A stretch of DNA of 64,000 nt from Thermoactinospora rubra (GCF_002093975.1 NZ_KZ084330.1:200456-264455), one strand, 5' to 3'. Shown: positions 24,174 through 33,708, counted from the stretch's first letter. Made by a program: numbers and translations. Notes: generated by a model from the letters alone, not told the origin.

Positions 24174-24989
24174 TCATTTCTTGAAACCGATCCCCGAATA
24201 GATCATCTTCGCCAGGTCCGGATCCCAGAACGGCGTGTCGGTCTCGTCGCCGAAGGGCCACACCGTCACCACGCCGTTGACCAGGCCCGGCGGGGTGAGC
24301 TCGAAGTCACCGAAGAAGCGCCGGACCTCGGCTTCCGATCGCGGGTTCATCGACGTGCCGGCGTGGCGGTACAGCTCCACGATCCGGTCGGTGCGCTCGG
24401 GCAGCGTGTCCCCGGCGACGTGCGAGATCACCAGGTAGCTGCCCGGAGCCAGGGCGTCGCGGTAGGCCGCGGTGAAGGCGTGCGGGTCGTCGGCGTCGGG
24501 GATCATGTGGAGGAAGAACAGCATGAGCAGCGCCACGGGCCGGTCGAAGTCCAGCAGGCCGCGCACCTGCGGGTCGGCGAGGACCGCCGCGGGGTCGCGG
24601 GCGTCGGCCTGGACCATCGCCACCCGCTCCGGCTCCTCCAGCAGCGCCCGGCCGTGGGCGCAGACCACCGGGTCGTTGTCGACGTACACGACACGCGCGT
24701 CCGGGGCGAGGCGGTGGGCGACCTCGTGGACGTTCTGGTGCGAGGGCAGGCCGGAGCCCAGGTCGAGGAACTGCCGGATGCCCTGCCCGACCAGGTACTG
24801 CACGAACCGGCCGACCATGGACCGGTACATCCTGATGTGGTCGCGGGTCTCCGGCAGCACCTGCATGACCAGGTCGCCCAGCTCCCGGTCGGCCTTGAAG
24901 TTGTCCTTGCCGCCCAGCAGGTAGTCGTACACCCGCGCCGCGTTGGGGACCGTGGGGTCGACGCCCGGTGGCGCGCTCTCGTCCGTCAT
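24174..24989 (-). CDS. S-adenosylmethionine methyltransferase of PF04672 (DUF574) type
   Basis: This 271-residue protein belongs to a family greatly expanded in mycelial actinobacteria. Visible hallmarks are NAARVYDYLLGGKDNF near the N-terminus, the SAM-binding FLDLGSGLPSHQNVHEVA, then VVYVDNDPVV and ISHVAGDTLP. The reaction and substrate are not established for this family. It stands alone on the minus strand with a short AT-rich downstream gap. The ATG at 24989 is the natural start. Confidence 0.92.
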   Translation of the reverse strand: MTDESAPPGVDPTVPNAARVYDYLLGGKDNFKADRELGDLVMQVLPETRDHIRMYRSMVGRFVQYLVGQGIRQFLDLGSGLPSHQNVHEVAHRLAPDARVVYVDNDPVVCAHGRALLEEPERVAMVQADARDPAAVLADPQVRGLLDFDRPVALLMLFFLHMIPDADDPHAFTAAYRDALAPGSYLVISHVAGDTLPERTDRIVELYRHAGTSMNPRSEAEVRRFFGDFELTPPGLVNGVVTVWPFGDETDTPFWDPDLAKMIYSGIGFKK

Positions 24990-25042
24990 GTCTCACATGA
25001 TCGTGATATTTCGGTGGAACTTCTACTGATACTTCCACTGGC

Positions 25043-26596
25043 TCACAGCTGCACCCACACGGTCGTGTCGGGCGGCACCACGCCCTCGTCGTCGAGCGCT
25101 TCGCTGGCCAGCAGCACCCGGCCGGCCAGCCCCAGGTCGGCCAGCGCGACGGCCTGCTCCCCGGTGTTGACCACGACCGCGAGCCCCGGGTCCCGCTGCA
25201 GGGCCAGCACCTCCTCGGGCGAGGCGAGCCAGGTCAGCGTGCCGCCGCCGAGCGCCGGGTGCTCCCGCCGGATGCGCAGCGCCCTGCGGTACAGGTTGAG
25301 CGTGGAGCCCGGGTCGCGGTCCTGGGCCTCGACGGTGAGCGCCGCCCAGGACTCCGGTTGCGGCAGCCACGGCGGGGCCGAGCCGGGAGGTCCGAACCCG
25401 AAGCCGCCCGCCGCCGTCCCCGACCAGGGCAGCGGCACCCGGCACCCGTCGCGGCTGTCGCCGGTGCGCCGGAAGGCGGGGTCCTCGCGCAGCTCGTCGG
25501 GCAGGTCGAGCACCTCGGGCAGGCCGAGCTCCTCGCCCTGGTAGAGGTAGGCCGAGCCGGGCAGGGCGAGCATGAGCAGGGTGGCGGCGCGGGCGCGGGC
25601 GAGGGAGCCGTAGCGGGTGACGTGCCGCTTGACGTCGTGGTTGGACAGCACCCAGGTGGTGGGCGCGCCGACGATCCGCGCCTCGGTGAGCGACTTGTCG
25701 ATCACCTCGCGGAAGGACTTGGCGTCGAAGCCGGCCAGCAGGAAGTCGAAGTTGAAGGCCTGGTGCAGCTCGTCGGGCCCGATGTAGCGGGCCAGCCGCG
25801 CGGGGGAGGACACCCACGCCTCGGCCACGGCCATCCGCCCGCCCGGGTAGGAGTCGAGGATGGGCCGCCACTCGCGGTAGATCTCGTGCACGCCGTCCTG
25901 GTCGAAGTACGGCACGGTCTCGTCGCCCAGCATCTCGGCCTGGCGGCCCTCCTTGGGGCCGACGTCGGGCAGCCCGTGGGCCTTGACCATGCCGTGGGCC
26001 ACGTCGACGCGGAAGCCGTCGACGCCGCGGTCCAGCCAGAAGCGCAGGATGTCGCGGAACTCCGCGCGCACCTCCGGGTGCTCCCAGTTGAGGTCGGGCT
26101 GGGTGGGGTCGAACAGGTGCAGGTACCACTGCCCGTCCTCGACCTGGGTCCAGGCCGGGCCGCCGAAGATGGACTCCCAGTCGTTGGGCGGGCCGCCGGT
26201 GGCCGAGTCGCGGAAGATGTAGCGGTCCCGGCCGATCCCGCGCAGCGCCTCCCGGAACCACGGATGCTCGCAGGAGGTGTGGTTGGGCACCAGGTCGACG
26301 ATGACGCGGATGCCGAGCGCGTGGGCGTCGGCCACGAGCGCGTCGAAGTCGGCCAGCGTGCCGAAGCGCGGGTCGACGTCGCGGTAGTCGGCCACGTCGT
26401 AGCCGCCGTCGTGGAGCGGCGAGGTGTAGAAGGGGCTCAGCCAGATCGCGTCCACGCCGAGCCGGCCGAGGTAGCCCAGGCGGTCGCGGACGCCGCGCAG
26501 GTCGCCGGTGCCATCACCGTCGGCGTCGGCGAAGCTGCGCGGATAGACCTGGTAGACGACGGCGTCGCGCCACCAGTCGTTGTCGGAGTTCGTCAC
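25043..26596 (-). CDS. GH13 alpha-glucosidase (oligo-1,6-/maltose-type)
   Basis: This 517-residue cytoplasmic glycoside hydrolase would release glucose from imported maltose or maltodextrins. It begins WWRDAVVYQVYPRSF and has the GH13 conserved regions: DLVPNHT, the nucleophile Asp in GFRVDVAHG, the acid/base Glu in VAEAW and the transition-state Asp in SNHDVKRH. The GTG at 26596 with AAGGA upstream is preferred over an ATG at 26641, which lies inside the promoter region. It is divergent from malEFG across CTTGC repeats. It is closely similar to the paralogue at 35842 and shares a 149-nt identical block with it. Confidence 0.93.
   Translation of the reverse strand: MTNSDNDWWRDAVVYQVYPRSFADADGDGTGDLRGVRDRLGYLGRLGVDAIWLSPFYTSPLHDGGYDVADYRDVDPRFGTLADFDALVADAHALGIRVIVDLVPNHTSCEHPWFREALRGIGRDRYIFRDSATGGPPNDWESIFGGPAWTQVEDGQWYLHLFDPTQPDLNWEHPEVRAEFRDILRFWLDRGVDGFRVDVAHGMVKAHGLPDVGPKEGRQAEMLGDETVPYFDQDGVHEIYREWRPILDSYPGGRMAVAEAWVSSPARLARYIGPDELHQAFNFDFLLAGFDAKSFREVIDKSLTEARIVGAPTTWVLSNHDVKRHVTRYGSLARARAATLLMLALPGSAYLYQGEELGLPEVLDLPDELREDPAFRRTGDSRDGCRVPLPWSGTAAGGFGFGPPGSAPPWLPQPESWAALTVEAQDRDPGSTLNLYRRALRIRREHPALGGGTLTWLASPEEVLALQRDPGLAVVVNTGEQAVALADLGLAGRVLLASEALDDEGVVPPDTTVWVQL
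25521..25669. repeat. 149-nt block identical to 36751-36899 (copy 1)
   Basis: This segment of the minus-strand alpha-glucosidase is identical, in inverted orientation, to 36751-36899 in the paralogue. Mismatches resume immediately on both sides. It spans the catalytic SNHDVKRH region. Confidence 0.93.
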
Positions 26597-26646
26597 GTTG
26601 GCGCCTGTCCTTCGCGTCTGTGGGGGTCGACCCCGGACCATAGCGT

Positions 26647-26665
26647 AACTTGCTGCAACTTGCTG
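26647..26665. promoter_or_regulatory. MalR-type operator repeats upstream of alpha-glucosidase
   Basis: Two direct copies of AACTTGCTG occur at a 10-bp period (26647-26655 and 26657-26665), 51 bp upstream of the alpha-glucosidase start. CTTGC/GCAAG half-sites recur upstream of the other maltose units in this window. Confidence 0.6.
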
Positions 26666-26741
26666 AATATGGATGACAGAGATCCGCGGCCAAGGCTAGG
26701 CCAAACTAGGGCGTATCAGGTCGCAGTCCTGTAAAAGTCTG

Positions 26742-26766
26742 TTGCAAGTTGTTCCAATTTTTGCAA
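26742..26766. promoter_or_regulatory. MalR-type operator elements upstream of malE
   Basis: TTGCAA occurs at 26742-26747 (within TTGCAAGTT) and again at 26761-26766, 50-74 bp before the malE start. A possible promoter (TTCCAA 26752, TAACGT 26775) overlaps them, so a bound repressor would block transcription. Confidence 0.6.
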
Positions 26767-26815
26767 AGAGCCGCTAACGTCCCCGACACATCCCAGAGCC
26801 TTACCAGGAGGAGTC

Positions 26816-28081
26816 ATGCGCATCCGAGCGCTGGCCGCTCTCGCGAGCGTGGCCTTCGCCGCCACGGCCTGTGGCGGCAGTGCCGAGACCCCTTCGGCCA
26901 CCCAGACCCAGGCCGCGCCCGCCGCATCCACCCCCGCGGCCGGTGGCGGAAAGCTGGTGATCTGGTCCGAGGGCGCCAAGCGCACCGCCGCTCTGAAGCC
27001 CTTCGCCGAGCAGTTCGGCAAGGAGAACGGCGTCACGGTCGAGATCAAGGAGATCGCCGACAACCCGCAGCAGACCTTCGTGACCGCCTCCCAGCAGGGC
27101 AGCGGGCCCGACGTCATGGTCGGCGCGCACGACTGGATCGGCAACATGGTGCAGAACGGCGCCGTCGAGCCGGTCAACCTCACCGAGGAGCAGAAGGCCG
27201 CGCTCAACCCGGTCGCGCTCAAGGCCGTCACCTTCAACGGCCAGGTGTACGGCGCGCCGTACGCGGTGGAGAACCTGGCGCTCATCCGCAACACCACGCT
27301 CGCCCCCGACACGCCCGCGACCTTCGACGAGGTCGTGGCCAAGGGCGCCGAGCTGAAGAAGGCCGGCAAGGTCAAGGAGATCCTGTGCCTGCAGGTCTCC
27401 CAGCGCGGCGACGCCTACCACGCCTACCCGCTGTTCGCCTCCGCGGGCGGCGCGCTGTTCGGCACCACGGCCGGCGGCGACCCCGACCCCAAGCAGGTGC
27501 TCATCGGCGGCGGCGACTCGGTCAAGGCCTGGGGCAAGCTGGGCGAGCTGGGCAAGCAGGGCGTGCTGAAGGCCTCCATCACGCCGGAGAACTCCATCGC
27601 CACCTTCGCCGACGGCAAGTGCGCCTTCCTGGTCTCCGGCCCGTGGGCGATGAACGACGTGCGCAAGGCCGGCTTCTCCTACGACATCTCGCCGATCCCG
27701 CCGTTCGAGGGCGGCAAGCCCGCCACCCCGTTCGTGGGCGTGCAGGCCTTCTTCGTGGCCGCCAAGGGCCAGAACAAGGTCCTCGCCCAGGAGTTCGTCA
27801 CCAACTACGTGACCAACACCGAGGTCGCCAAGGCCCTCTACCAGGCCGACCCGCGGCCCCCGGCGCTGACCGCCGCCCTGGAGGAGGTCAAGGCCTCCGA
27901 CCCCGACGCGGTGAAGTTCCTTGACGCCGGCAAGGACGGCCTGCCCATGCCGGCCATCCCCGAGATGGCGGCCATCTGGGAGCCGTTCGGCATCGCCGAG
28001 GTGTCCGTCATCAAGGGCGGCGACCCGGCCAAGGCCGCCAAGGCCGCGCAGGACGCCGTCGAGAAGTCGCTCAGGAAATAA
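26816..28081 (+). CDS. malE: Maltose/maltodextrin-binding lipoprotein MalE
   Basis: This 421-residue extracellular binding protein captures maltose and maltodextrins for MalFG. A lipoprotein signal ends at ATACGG near residue 20, followed by a Thr/Ala/Pro-rich linker. The core shows KLVIWSEGAKR, PDVMVGAHDWIG, YGAPYAVENLALI and FLVSGPWAM, all typical of maltose-binding proteins. A GGAGGAG ribosome site precedes the ATG at 26816. It heads a malE-malF-malG-GH13 operon with very short gaps and is divergent from an alpha-glucosidase. Repression by the MalR-like protein at 37343 is expected. Confidence 0.94.
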   Translation: MRIRALAALASVAFAATACGGSAETPSATQTQAAPAASTPAAGGGKLVIWSEGAKRTAALKPFAEQFGKENGVTVEIKEIADNPQQTFVTASQQGSGPDVMVGAHDWIGNMVQNGAVEPVNLTEEQKAALNPVALKAVTFNGQVYGAPYAVENLALIRNTTLAPDTPATFDEVVAKGAELKKAGKVKEILCLQVSQRGDAYHAYPLFASAGGALFGTTAGGDPDPKQVLIGGGDSVKAWGKLGELGKQGVLKASITPENSIATFADGKCAFLVSGPWAMNDVRKAGFSYDISPIPPFEGGKPATPFVGVQAFFVAAKGQNKVLAQEFVTNYVTNTEVAKALYQADPRPPALTAALEEVKASDPDAVKFLDAGKDGLPMPAIPEMAAIWEPFGIAEVSVIKGGDPAKAAKAAQDAVEKSLRK

Positions 28082-28087
28082 CGGCAC

Positions 28088-29668
28088 ATGTCCGCTCCGA
28101 GCGTCACGAAGGCCGCGCGGGACGACACCGCGCGGCCCTCGGGCCCCCGGCGCCGGGAGATCACCACGGGGTTCGTCGTCACCCGCATCGCCGTGCTGGG
28201 CGTGGCGGCGGCCCTGCTGCTGTACGCGCTGCCGCCGCTGGTGGCCGACGAGTCGTGGCCGGCGGTGGTCGTGGTCTGCCTGGCGACGGCGGCCATCGCC
28301 GCCCTCTACCTGACCCGGCGGTTCGTCCCGGCCAAGTACCTGATCCCCGGCACGGTCTTCCTGCTGGCCTTCCAGGTGTTCCCCGTGCTGTACACCATGA
28401 GCACCGCGCTGACGAACTTCGGTGACGGGCACCGCGGCGGCAAGCAGGAGGCGATCGCGGCCATCGAGACCGCGTCGCTGCGGCAGGTGCCCGGCTCCCC
28501 CGAGTACGCCCTCACCGCCGCGCTCAAGGGCGACGAGCTGGTCTTCCTCCTGGTCGACACCAAGACCAAGCAGGTCCAGGCCGGCACGGAGGAGGGGCTG
28601 AGCCCCGTCGACGGCGCGAAGCTGAGCCTCACCGGCAAGGTGCTGGAGGCGCCGGGCTACACCGTGCTCACCACGGCCCAGGCGGCCGCCCGCGGCAAGG
28701 AGATCACCGGCCTGGCCGTGCCCACCTCCGGCGGCGCCATCAAGGCCAACGGCCTGAGCCGCGCGGTCGAGAGCAGGGCCGCGCTCGCCTACGACGCCTC
28801 CTGCGACTGCATCCAAGGAGAGGGCGGCCCGTGGCGGGCCGACGAGTCGCGCGGCTACTTCGTCAACGACAAGGGCGAGCACCTCGCGCAGGGCTGGCAG
28901 GTCAACGTCGGCCTGGCCAACTTCACCCGGGTGGTGACCGACCCCACGATCTCCGGCCACTTCCTGGCCGTCTTCGCCTGGAACCTGGTCTTCGCCACCG
29001 GCTCGGTGCTGTCGACCTTCGCCCTCGGCATGGCCGTGGCGCTGGCCCTGCACCATCCGAGGATGCGCGGCACCAAGATCTACCGCATCGTCATCGTCCT
29101 GCCGTACGCCATGCCGGCCTTCGCCATGCTGCTGGTCTGGCGCGACATGTTCAACCGCGACTTCGGCCTGATCAACAGCCTGACCGGGCTGAACCTCGAC
29201 TGGCTGGGCGAGCCCACCACCGCCAGGATGGCGGTGCTGCTGGTCAACCTGTGGCTGGGCTTTCCGTACATGTTCCTCGTCACCACCGGCGCGCTGCAGG
29301 CCATCCCCCGGGAGATGACCGAGGCGGCCGGCATCGACGGCGCCTCGCCCTGGCAGGCCTTCCGCCGCGTGACGCTGCCGCTGCTGCTGGTGGCGCTGGC
29401 CCCGCTGCTGATCTCGTCGTTCGCCTTCAACTTCAACAACTTCAACGCCATCCAGCTGACCACCGGCGGCGGGCCGTTCGACGTGGACAACACCCAGGTC
29501 GGCAAGACCGACCTGCTGATCACCTACACCTTCCGGCTGGCCTTCGGCACCGGCTCGGCGCAGTTCGGCTTCGCCGCGGCGATCTCGGTGTTCATCTTCG
29601 CGCTGGTGGCCACGATCTCGGCCATCGGCTTCCGCATGACGCGCAAGCAGGAGGAGGTGTATCGGTGA
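28088..29668 (+). CDS. malF: Maltose ABC transporter permease MalF
   Basis: This 526-residue membrane subunit shows the MalF layout. Two N-terminal helices are followed by a third that enters a large extracytoplasmic loop (about residues 115-285, the P2-like region), then five further helices. The coupling loop is EAAGIDGASPWQAFRRVTLPLL. Typical MalF motifs such as FNNFNAIQLTTGGGP are present near residue 460. It lies 6 bp after malE, and its end overlaps malG by GTGA. It forms the pore with MalG; ATP hydrolysis is probably provided by the MsmK-type subunit encoded at 34374. Confidence 0.94.
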   Translation: MSAPSVTKAARDDTARPSGPRRREITTGFVVTRIAVLGVAAALLLYALPPLVADESWPAVVVVCLATAAIAALYLTRRFVPAKYLIPGTVFLLAFQVFPVLYTMSTALTNFGDGHRGGKQEAIAAIETASLRQVPGSPEYALTAALKGDELVFLLVDTKTKQVQAGTEEGLSPVDGAKLSLTGKVLEAPGYTVLTTAQAAARGKEITGLAVPTSGGAIKANGLSRAVESRAALAYDASCDCIQGEGGPWRADESRGYFVNDKGEHLAQGWQVNVGLANFTRVVTDPTISGHFLAVFAWNLVFATGSVLSTFALGMAVALALHHPRMRGTKIYRIVIVLPYAMPAFAMLLVWRDMFNRDFGLINSLTGLNLDWLGEPTTARMAVLLVNLWLGFPYMFLVTTGALQAIPREMTEAAGIDGASPWQAFRRVTLPLLLVALAPLLISSFAFNFNNFNAIQLTTGGGPFDVDNTQVGKTDLLITYTFRLAFGTGSAQFGFAAAISVFIFALVATISAIGFRMTRKQEEVYR

Positions 29669-30504
29669 AGCTCGCGCTCAGGCACGTCTTCGTGCTCGTG
29701 GTGTGCGCCTTCGCGCTGTTCCCCATCGTGTTCGTGGTCTCGGCGGCGCTCAACCCGCTGGGCACGCTGGCCTCCTCCGACCTGATCCCGGACGGCGCGA
29801 GCCTGGACAACGTCGCCAAGCTGCTGTCCTCCGAGGCCTACCCGTTCGGCCGGTGGTTCCTCAACTCCATCGGCGTCGCGCTGGCCGCCTCCTTCACCAG
29901 CCTGCTGCTGAGCCTGCTGGCGGCCTACGCCTTCAGCCGGATGCGCTTCAAGGGCCGCCGCACAGGCCTGATGTCGCTGCTGCTCATCCAGATGTTCCCG
30001 CAGTTCCTCGCCATCGTGACGATCTTCATGATCTTCACGCGGGTGACCGAGCTGTACCCGGCCTTCGGCTTCGACAGCGTCTCCGGCCTGATGATCCTCT
30101 ACATGGGCGGCGCGCTGGGAGCCAGCACGTGGCTGATGAAGGGGTTCCTGGACACCGTGCCCAAGGAGCTGGACGAGTCGGCCACGGTCGACGGCGCCAC
30201 CCACGCGCAGATCTTCTGGCGCATCATCCTGCCGCTGGTCACCCCGATCCTCGCCGTCACCGGCCTGCTGGCGTTCATCGGCTACATGAACGAGTTCATC
30301 CTGGCCAGCGTGTTCCTGCGGGACCCGGAGGCCAAGACGCTCGCGGTCGGCATGTTCGGCATGCTGTCCGGCGACGCGCGCAACACCAACTTCGGCATGT
30401 TCGCCGTGGGCACCCTCATCACCGCGATCCCGACCGTCGGGGTCTTCATGTGGCTGCAGAAGTACATCGTCTCCGGGCTCACCGCCGGCGCAGTGAAAGG
30501 ATGA
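29665..30504 (+). CDS. malG: Maltose ABC transporter permease MalG
   Basis: This 279-residue membrane subunit has six predicted helices. It carries the coupling-loop variant ELDESATVDGATHAQIFWRIILPL and the MalG-typical C-terminal VSGLTAGAVKG, which in MalG reaches into the MalF substrate site. The GTG at 29665 overlaps the malF stop and has GGAGGAGG upstream. A longer frame that starts inside malF is in a different phase. The stop overlaps the ATG of the downstream glycosidase, making a tightly coupled operon. Confidence 0.94.
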   Translation: MKLALRHVFVLVVCAFALFPIVFVVSAALNPLGTLASSDLIPDGASLDNVAKLLSSEAYPFGRWFLNSIGVALAASFTSLLLSLLAAYAFSRMRFKGRRTGLMSLLLIQMFPQFLAIVTIFMIFTRVTELYPAFGFDSVSGLMILYMGGALGASTWLMKGFLDTVPKELDESATVDGATHAQIFWRIILPLVTPILAVTGLLAFIGYMNEFILASVFLRDPEAKTLAVGMFGMLSGDARNTNFGMFAVGTLITAIPTVGVFMWLQKYIVSGLTAGAVKG

Positions 30505-32285
30505 CCTTGCCCATCGACCTGCACGACCAGCCTCATCACGACGGCTCGGCCCTGTACGTCTCCACCGCCGCCCCGCGCCTCGGCGAGCGCGTGACCGTGT
30601 GGGTGCGCGTGCCGTACGACGTGGAGTCCGTCCACGTGCGGGCCGTCCACGACGGCGAGCCGCGCTACCACGCCGCCGCCGTCGACCCCGATCGCACCGG
30701 CCGGCCCGTCGGCGGGTACGGCAGTGCCGACACCTGGTGGAAGGCCGAGATCACCGCGGTCAACCCCGTCACCCCGTACCGCTTCCTGCTGGGCGGGCGC
30801 ACCTGGCTCACCGCGGCCGGCGTCGCCGACCACGACGTGCCCGACGCCACCGACTTCAAGCTCCTCACCCACGAGCCGCCGCCCGCCTGGCTGGCCGACG
30901 CCGTCGTCTACCAGATCTTCCCCGACCGCTTCGCCCGCTCCGGGGCGCGGCGGGAGCCGCCGGAGTGGGCGCTTGTCCGGGACTGGGACACCGACCCGGT
31001 GCTCCCCGGCGGCCCCGGCGTGCAGCGGCAGTTCTACGGCGGCGACCTCGACGGCATCACCCAGCGCCTGGACCACATCCAGCAGCTGGGCGCCAACACC
31101 GTCTACCTGACGCCGTTCTTCCCGGCCCGTTCCAACCACCGCTACGACGCCTCCAGCTTCGACCGCGTCGATCCGGTGCTGGGCGGCGACGAGGCGCTGC
31201 ACCGGCTGGCCGACGCCGTGCACGCGCGCGGCATGCGGCTGCTGGGCGACATCACCCCCAACCACTGCGGCGACGCGCACGAGTGGTTCGTCGCCGCCGT
31301 GTCGGATGTGGACGCCCCCGAGCGGGAGATGTTCTACTTCGACCCCGACACCGGCGACTACGAGTCCTGGTGGGGCGTCAAGACGCTGCCCAAGCTCAAC
31401 TGGGGCAGCGAGCTGGTGCGCGAGCGCATGACCGGGGTGCTCACGCGCTGGCTCGGCCCGCTGGACGGCTGGCGGGTGGACGTGGCCAACATGACCGGCC
31501 GCCTGGGCGCCGACGACCACGCCCACGAGGTGGCCGCGCTGCTGCGCCGGGCCGTCGGCGACCACGCGCTCATCGCCGAGCACAACCACGACGCCTCGGC
31601 GGACCTGGACCGCGACGGCTGGCAGGGCACCATGAACTACTCCGGCTTCACCCGGCCGGTGTGGGCCTGGCTGCGCGGCCCGCACCTGGAGCTGGAGCAG
31701 TTCCTCGGGGCGCCGGGCCCGGTGCCGCTGCGCGACGGCGTGCAGACGCTGGCCACCTTCCGGGCCTTCGCCGCCCGCATGTCGTGGCGCTCGCTGGTGC
31801 ACTCGTGGAACCTGCTGGACTCCCACGACAGCCCCCGCGTCAGGACCGTCACGGGCTCCTTCGAACGGCACCTGCTGGCCCTGGGCCTGCAGGCGACGCT
31901 GCCCGGCGCGCCCATGGTCTTCGCCGGCAGCGAGTTCGGCCTGACCGGGACCAACGGCGAGCACTCGCGCACGCCCATGCCGTGGAACCGGCCGCGCGAC
32001 GACGCCATGCACGCCGCCTATCGGCAGCTGCTCGGCCTGCGCGCCGCCGAGCCCGCGCTGCGCCGCGGCGGGCTGCGCTGGCTGCACGCCGACGCCGACT
32101 GCCTGGTCTTCCTGCGGGAGACCGAGGCCGAGTCGGTGCTGGTGTGCGTGCGGCGGGCGGCCGGGCGGCCGGTGCGCCTGCCGTACCGGGGCCGGGCCAG
32201 GGGCCTGTACAACGCTGGTGACCTGCGGGAGCTGGTTTTGCCGGGAGATGGGCCGAGCCTGCGTCTCTGGCGGCTGGCCATGTGA
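30501..32285 (+). CDS. GH13 cyclomaltodextrinase/neopullulanase-like enzyme
   Basis: This 594-residue intracellular amylolytic enzyme has an N-terminal beta-sandwich domain (about 1-125, CBM34-like) before the catalytic barrel. Catalytic residues by position are nucleophile D327 (WRVDVAN), acid/base E360 (LIAEHNHD) and D443 (LLDSHDSPR). The DITPNHCGDAHEWF region is typical of the cyclomaltodextrinase/maltogenic amylase group. It starts at an ATGA overlap with malG, so it is made together with the importer and probably hydrolyses imported maltodextrins. No signal peptide is present. Exact product specificity is not determinable by eye. Confidence 0.9.
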   Translation: MTLPIDLHDQPHHDGSALYVSTAAPRLGERVTVWVRVPYDVESVHVRAVHDGEPRYHAAAVDPDRTGRPVGGYGSADTWWKAEITAVNPVTPYRFLLGGRTWLTAAGVADHDVPDATDFKLLTHEPPPAWLADAVVYQIFPDRFARSGARREPPEWALVRDWDTDPVLPGGPGVQRQFYGGDLDGITQRLDHIQQLGANTVYLTPFFPARSNHRYDASSFDRVDPVLGGDEALHRLADAVHARGMRLLGDITPNHCGDAHEWFVAAVSDVDAPEREMFYFDPDTGDYESWWGVKTLPKLNWGSELVRERMTGVLTRWLGPLDGWRVDVANMTGRLGADDHAHEVAALLRRAVGDHALIAEHNHDASADLDRDGWQGTMNYSGFTRPVWAWLRGPHLELEQFLGAPGPVPLRDGVQTLATFRAFAARMSWRSLVHSWNLLDSHDSPRVRTVTGSFERHLLALGLQATLPGAPMVFAGSEFGLTGTNGEHSRTPMPWNRPRDDAMHAAYRQLLGLRAAEPALRRGGLRWLHADADCLVFLRETEAESVLVCVRRAAGRPVRLPYRGRARGLYNAGDLRELVLPGDGPSLRLWRLAM

Positions 32286-32309
32286 CGTCTGTGACGCTAC
32301 GTTCACGGT

Positions 32310-33572
32310 GTGAAACACGCGCTGTGGCTGATCGCGGCGATCATGCCGTCCGCCCTGCCCCTGCCCGCGTACGGCGGGGCGGGCACGACCTACTACGTCG
32401 ACTCCCGTTCCGGTGACGACTCGGCGGCCGGCACCAGTCCCGGCACGGCCTGGCGATCCCTGGAGAAGGTCGCCTCCGCGGGCCTGAAGCCGGGCGACGT
32501 CGTCAGCTTCGCCCGCGGCGGCTCCTGGCGGGGGCCGCTGCCGCTGGAGGCCGACGGCACCGCGGCCCGGCCGATCTCGGTGCGGGCCCACGGCTCCGGC
32601 GCCCGGCCCAGGATCACCGGGCCCGAGGGCTGCGTCGTCGTCTCCGGCGACCACTGGCGGGTGCGCGAGCTGCGGGCCTCCCGCTGCCGCTGGGCCGGCT
32701 TCGAGGTCTCCGGCGACCACAACGAGCTGGCCGGCGTCGCCGCCGACGGCAACGTGGCCGGGGTCTGGATCACTCCGGACGGCTCGCGCAACGTCGTGCG
32801 CGACAGCGAGCTGACCGGCAACGACCGCATGAGCGTCAACACGCCGGGCGGCGACGACGACTCCGGCGCCTTCGGCGTCCTGCTCAACGGCGACGACAAC
32901 CTGGTCACCGGCAACCGCATCAGCGGCAGCTACGCCGCCAGCCACGACTACGGCGCCGACGGCGCGGCGGTCGAGGTCTTCAACGGCGACCGCAACCGCG
33001 TCACCCACAACGTCGCGGCCGACAACCTGACCTTCACCGAGCTGGGCGCGGAGGAGGGCAAGACGGCCACCGGCAACCTGTTCGCCTTCAACGTCGTGAC
33101 CTCCTCGCGGTCGCGCGCCGCCTTCCTCGTCACGCGCGGCGCCGGGCACGCCCTCGGCCCGGTCAAGGGCACGGTCGCGGTGCACAACTCCGTGCACCTG
33201 CCGGGCCGCCGCACGCTGGGCTGGTCCTGCCACGACGGCTGCTCGCCGGGGATCCTCGTGCTGCGCAACAACGTCATCGCGGTGGGCGGCCTGATGGGCC
33301 ACGAGGACGGCAAGGGCGCCGACGAGGGCGGCAGCGTCTACGCCGGGCGCGAGCGGGACTTCAAGCTCGGCCCCAGGTCCGTGGTGGCCGACCCGAGGTT
33401 CGTCTCGCGCACCGACCTGCGGCTGCGTCCCGGCTCGCCCGCGCTGGGGCGAGGGCTGCCGCTCAAGGCCGGGTGGTTCGGCGGGAGCGCGCCGCTGACC
33501 TCGCGGTCCCCGGACGCGGGGGCCTACCAGTCCCGCCCCTCCACCTTGAAAGCGCACTTTACACCGAGATAA
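32310..33572 (+). CDS. Secreted right-handed beta-helix protein
   Basis: This 420-residue protein starts at a GTG and carries a signal peptide (hydrophobic LWLIAAIMPSALPLPAYG, cleavage near residue 23). The N-terminal YYVDSRSGDDSAAGTSPGTAWRS is a common opening of parallel beta-helix carbohydrate-active enzymes. The body contains many short N-rich turns such as DGSRNVVRDSELTGND and NGDDNLVTGNRISG, the ladder pattern of pectate-lyase-like helices. No clear catalytic triad was identified. It lies 24 bp after the maltose operon, and a polysaccharide-related role is inferred. It could be a lyase, hydrolase or binding protein. Confidence 0.85.
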   Translation: MKHALWLIAAIMPSALPLPAYGGAGTTYYVDSRSGDDSAAGTSPGTAWRSLEKVASAGLKPGDVVSFARGGSWRGPLPLEADGTAARPISVRAHGSGARPRITGPEGCVVVSGDHWRVRELRASRCRWAGFEVSGDHNELAGVAADGNVAGVWITPDGSRNVVRDSELTGNDRMSVNTPGGDDDSGAFGVLLNGDDNLVTGNRISGSYAASHDYGADGAAVEVFNGDRNRVTHNVAADNLTFTELGAEEGKTATGNLFAFNVVTSSRSRAAFLVTRGAGHALGPVKGTVAVHNSVHLPGRRTLGWSCHDGCSPGILVLRNNVIAVGGLMGHEDGKGADEGGSVYAGRERDFKLGPRSVVADPRFVSRTDLRLRPGSPALGRGLPLKAGWFGGSAPLTSRSPDAGAYQSRPSTLKAHFTPR

Positions 33573-33590
33573 CCCCAGTTGTCAGAATAA

Positions 33591-33625
33591 AGGCCTTATG
33601 TCTAGATAAAAGACAGGAATGGCCT
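33591..33625. terminator. Weak two-part hairpin after the beta-helix gene
   Basis: Outer AGGCC/GGCCT and inner TGTCT/AGACA pairs form an interrupted stem-loop 19 bp past the stop codon. The stem is short, so a terminator role is tentative. Confidence 0.35.
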
Positions 33626-33708
33626 CATGCTGGTGAAACATCCCCGGAACGCGGCGGTAATCTCGCTGCGGCATCGTGGACCACGTCGGTGATCAGAGGA
33701 ACGGTGTC

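Noticed and set aside
26597..26641. ATG at 26641 as the start of the first alpha-glucosidase
   Set aside because: The added 15 residues are not like GH13 N-termini and the start would lie beside the operator region; the GTG at 26596 gives the WWRDAVVYQ opening.
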